Shown piece after piece: positions 6,495 through 8,386 of a DNA stretch of 8,386 nt; position 1 is the first letter of the stretch; each line of letters opens with the position of its first letter. The stretch spans positions 1 through 8,386 of the forward strand of contig CAMAQQ010000048.1 of the NCBI GenBank assembly GCA_945860575.1. Reading direction: 5' to 3'. The notes beneath the pieces were generated by a model, which saw only the letters and a program-made list of their open reading frames with translations, searched no databases and had not been told where the DNA came from. The position numbers and the translations under genes are program-made. Source of the DNA: Ferrithrix thermotolerans DSM 19514. GTDB taxonomy: Bacteria > Actinomycetota > Acidimicrobiia > Acidimicrobiales > Ilumatobacteraceae.

Positions 6495-8386
6495 CGTTGT
6501 TCGTTCGCTTTCTTTCGTACAAAGTTGTTTACGAGCACCGCGACCAGCAAAACCGCTCCCAAAAATATAAAGCGACCGTCTTGGTTCCATTGGGCTGCCG
6601 GAATACCGTTTTTAGAAACGGCCATGATAAGCGCGCCAAGCGAAGCGCCAATCACAGAGCCGTAACCACCAGTCATCAAGTTGCCACCAACAACTGCGGC
6701 AATGATGTATTCGAATTCTTGACCATCGCCCTGCTGCGCTTGCACCGAGTTGAGTCGCATCAAGATCATTGCGCCCACGAATGCACCCAACAGCGAAGTT
6801 GCCATGAATAGAGCGGTCTTCACTTTGTCAGCAGGCACGCCGGTCGCTCGTGCGGCGTCTTTGTTGCCACCGACTGCAAAAATCCAGTTGCCATACTTAG
6901 TTTTTGTTAAAACGAATGAGCCGACTGCGGTAAAAAACATCCACCAAAAAACCGACATTCGAAAAACTCCGTCTGAAAACAACAGCCTGGTAGCAAGGGC
7001 AATTGCTCCAATGATCATGCCGATTATTACCAGTTGCTTGCCGAATCGATCAGCATTGAAGTCAGCCAAAGTTCTTTTCTGATGAGCCGCCTCAATCAAT
7101 GTTGAAGCAAGCAAAAGCGTTGCGATGATCAGCAAAGTGGCGAATAATCCGCCACGAAATCGCGCCGCACTCGAGTCGGCACGAATCGCAAATGCCACGA
7201 TCACAAAACACGCCGCCATCAAAACGCCCAAATTTGTGAACCACTTAGTCGACTGTTTTCCCGCGAGACCTCGCGCGCGATAAAGACAAGATATGGCGCC
7301 TGCCCCAGAAACAGTTATCAGCGTTGCTCGCACCGCCTGAACCGTTGTTAGTTGAAGCAACGAGATAATGCCTGTCAACGAGACGAGGCAAATTATTGGC
7401 AAACGCAGAACCACCAAAGTTATTACTTTTGCCCTCAATTCGACTTCGCCACTCATCACTTTGCGAACAAAGAACCAAAGTGGCAAGGCTCCAGCCAAGA
7501 CAGCGACGACAAGCCTTAGCCAACTTGGAAACCACTGCAGGATTACATTTTCTTCACCGCGATCAAAAATTTGACCCGCCAACGATGCAACCGCGGTGCC
7601 CAGCAATCCAAGAATTATCAATGGTCGCGCCGACTCAGGGAGAGACCCAACAATGGGTTTTCTAATTTGAAATCTTGCTCGAGAATATGAAACAAATGCG
7701 ATTGTCGAACCTGACAGGCCAATCACACCAGCAACGATGTTTCCGTTCACTGAATCTGTTCGATGCAGAACCATTACGCCAGCCACACCCGCACTAGCAC
7801 CAATCAGCGCGACGAGCATCGAAGAGACTGAAGTCTTCTCTAAGCGCAAAAGAGACTGCTCGGCAAACCCGATTATCAAAAGCACCCCGAACAAGATTCC
7901 ACCGACAATAAAAATCACATCGCGATATTTAGTATCGCCAAACTTATTTTCGCCACCCAACACCGCTTTGAAAAATTTGTATCCGTGGGCTTTGTCAACA
8001 TCTGAGACGTTAACCAAAGAGTTGATGCGCTTCGAAAAGACAAGGTTTGCGCCCTTGATCACAAAAAACGAGCCGAGCGTAACGATGAAACTTGGCAGAC
8101 CTGTTTTATTTACCAGAAAACCATTCCACCAGCCGACGCAACCTGCCAGCAAAAATGCTGCCGGAATACAAATCCAAAGTGAAACTCCACCATCAGTGAA
8201 ATATTTTGCCATCAACGCGATTGTCACGCCGCTGGCACCGGTCATTACGCCAGCCGAAAGATCAAACTCTCCGCCAATCATCAATAGCGATACAGCAACC
8301 GCCATGATGCCGAGAGGTGCTGCGACGTCAAGAAAGTTCGCCGTGCTACCTGCCGTGCCGAACTTGTCACCATTGCCCCAGAAGAA
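6491..8386 (-). CDS. CUT2-family sugar/inositol ABC permease with large hydrophobic insertion, 5' partial
   Basis: Inner-membrane permease of a ribose/fructose/inositol-type ABC importer. The frame runs off the right edge (last bases read FFWGNGDKFGTAGST), so the ATG at 8305 is probably internal; 631 residues are visible. Numbering from that ATG, the N-terminal CUT2 half is clear: LMIGGEFDLSAG (8-19), GWWNGFLVNKTGLPSFIVTLG (58-78) and GANLVFSKR. The C-terminal half is also clear: FRMSVFWW (448-455), YGNWIFAVGGNKDAARATGVP (471-491, coupling-helix region), VQAQQGDGQEFEYIIAAVVGG (521-541) and the closing FLGAVLLVAVLVN. Between them lie roughly 300 extra residues rich in membrane-spanning segments, whereas typical family members total about 320-350. 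The stop overlaps the ATPase start as ATGA. A substrate-binding protein gene would be expected upstream, outside the window. Substrate assignment to inositol rests on the downstream operon. Confidence 0.88.
   Translation of the reverse strand, partial: FFWGNGDKFGTAGSTANFLDVAAPLGIMAVAVSLLMIGGEFDLSAGVMTGASGVTIALMAKYFTDGGVSLWICIPAAFLLAGCVGWWNGFLVNKTGLPSFIVTLGSFFVIKGANLVFSKRINSLVNVSDVDKAHGYKFFKAVLGGENKFGDTKYRDVIFIVGGILFGVLLIIGFAEQSLLRLEKTSVSSMLVALIGASAGVAGVMVLHRTDSVNGNIVAGVIGLSGSTIAFVSYSRARFQIRKPIVGSLPESARPLIILGLLGTAVASLAGQIFDRGEENVILQWFPSWLRLVVAVLAGALPLWFFVRKVMSGEVELRAKVITLVVLRLPIICLVSLTGIISLLQLTTVQAVRATLITVSGAGAISCLYRARGLAGKQSTKWFTNLGVLMAACFVIVAFAIRADSSAARFRGGLFATLLIIATLLLASTLIEAAHQKRTLADFNADRFGKQLVIIGMIIGAIALATRLLFSDGVFRMSVFWWMFFTAVGSFVLTKTKYGNWIFAVGGNKDAARATGVPADKVKTALFMATSLLGAFVGAMILMRLNSVQAQQGDGQEFEYIIAAVVGGNLMTGGYGSVIGASLGALIMAVSKNGIPAAQWNQDGRFIFLGAVLLVAVLVNNFVRKKANEQR
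6970..7915 (-). other. Extra hydrophobic domain inserted within the CUT2 permease
   Basis: In-frame segment between the two conserved halves of the permease, about residues 131-446 counted from the ATG at 8305; the limits are approximate. By eye it holds some nine or ten hydrophobic stretches long enough to span a membrane, for example around 130-147, 159-180, 190-207, 228-245, 262-282, 293-318, 325-342, 357-374, 385-404 and 424-443, separated by short basic loops such as YSRARFQIRK and RKVMSGEVELRAK. It does not repeat the EFDLS or QEFEYIIAA motifs of the CUT2 core, so it is not a simple duplication of the permease. I recognise no named domain in it. Confidence 0.55.

Noticed and set aside
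6495..6590. Extended start of the ATPase at the ATG at 6590, adding 32 residues.
   Set aside because: The extra residues lie within the permease coding region and look unlike ABC ATPases; the ATGA overlap at 6491-6494 gives a start directly before the conserved domain.
8303..8305. ATG as the start of the permease gene.
   Set aside because: The frame stays open to base 8386 and reads sequence typical of the start of a CUT2 permease; the ATG falls inside the first conserved membrane segment.

Overview
The window holds most of a myo-inositol uptake and catabolism operon on the minus strand. A separate sugar-kinase gene on the plus strand converges on it from the left. Base composition is about half G+C (spot counts only). 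Coding density is very high: the largest gap between genes is 29 bases, and three of the five minus-strand junctions are 4-base ATGA or GTGA stop/start overlaps. The combination of a Cgl0159-type aldolase, IolD, IolG and a CUT2 transporter with a short ATPase looks actinobacterial. The moderate GC and compactness would suit a streamlined planktonic actinomycete, but that placement is inference from gene content, not from a marker gene.

Layout on the plus strand: bases 1-1104 are the 3' part of a xylulokinase-type FGGY kinase whose N-terminus lies outside the window. It ends 18 bases from the end of the convergent operon, and a small AT-rich palindrome between them may be a weak two-way terminator.

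Layout on the minus strand, in the order of transcription (right to left): a CUT2-family ABC permease (5' end cut by the window edge), its single-domain ATPase, a Cgl0159-type (beta/alpha)8 aldolase, IolD (ThDP-dependent ring-opening hydrolase), an SDR oxidoreductase, and IolG (inositol 2-dehydrogenase). All are co-directional and tightly packed, so they probably share a transcript whose promoter lies beyond base 8386.

How they work together: the transporter would import inositol. IolG oxidises it to scyllo-inosose. After dehydration by IolE (not in the window) IolD opens the ring. After IolB and IolC (also not seen) the aldolase would split the phosphorylated 2-deoxy-5-ketogluconate into dihydroxyacetone phosphate and malonate semialdehyde. 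The SDR may act on another inositol isomer or inosose. IolB, IolC, IolE and IolA are absent from the visible part and may lie upstream, off the right edge.

The most unusual feature is the permease. A recognisable CUT2 N-terminal half and C-terminal half are separated by roughly 300 residues of extra, strongly hydrophobic sequence in one uninterrupted reading frame, almost doubling the usual length of the family. No RNA genes, CRISPR arrays, insertion sequences or clear promoters were seen.
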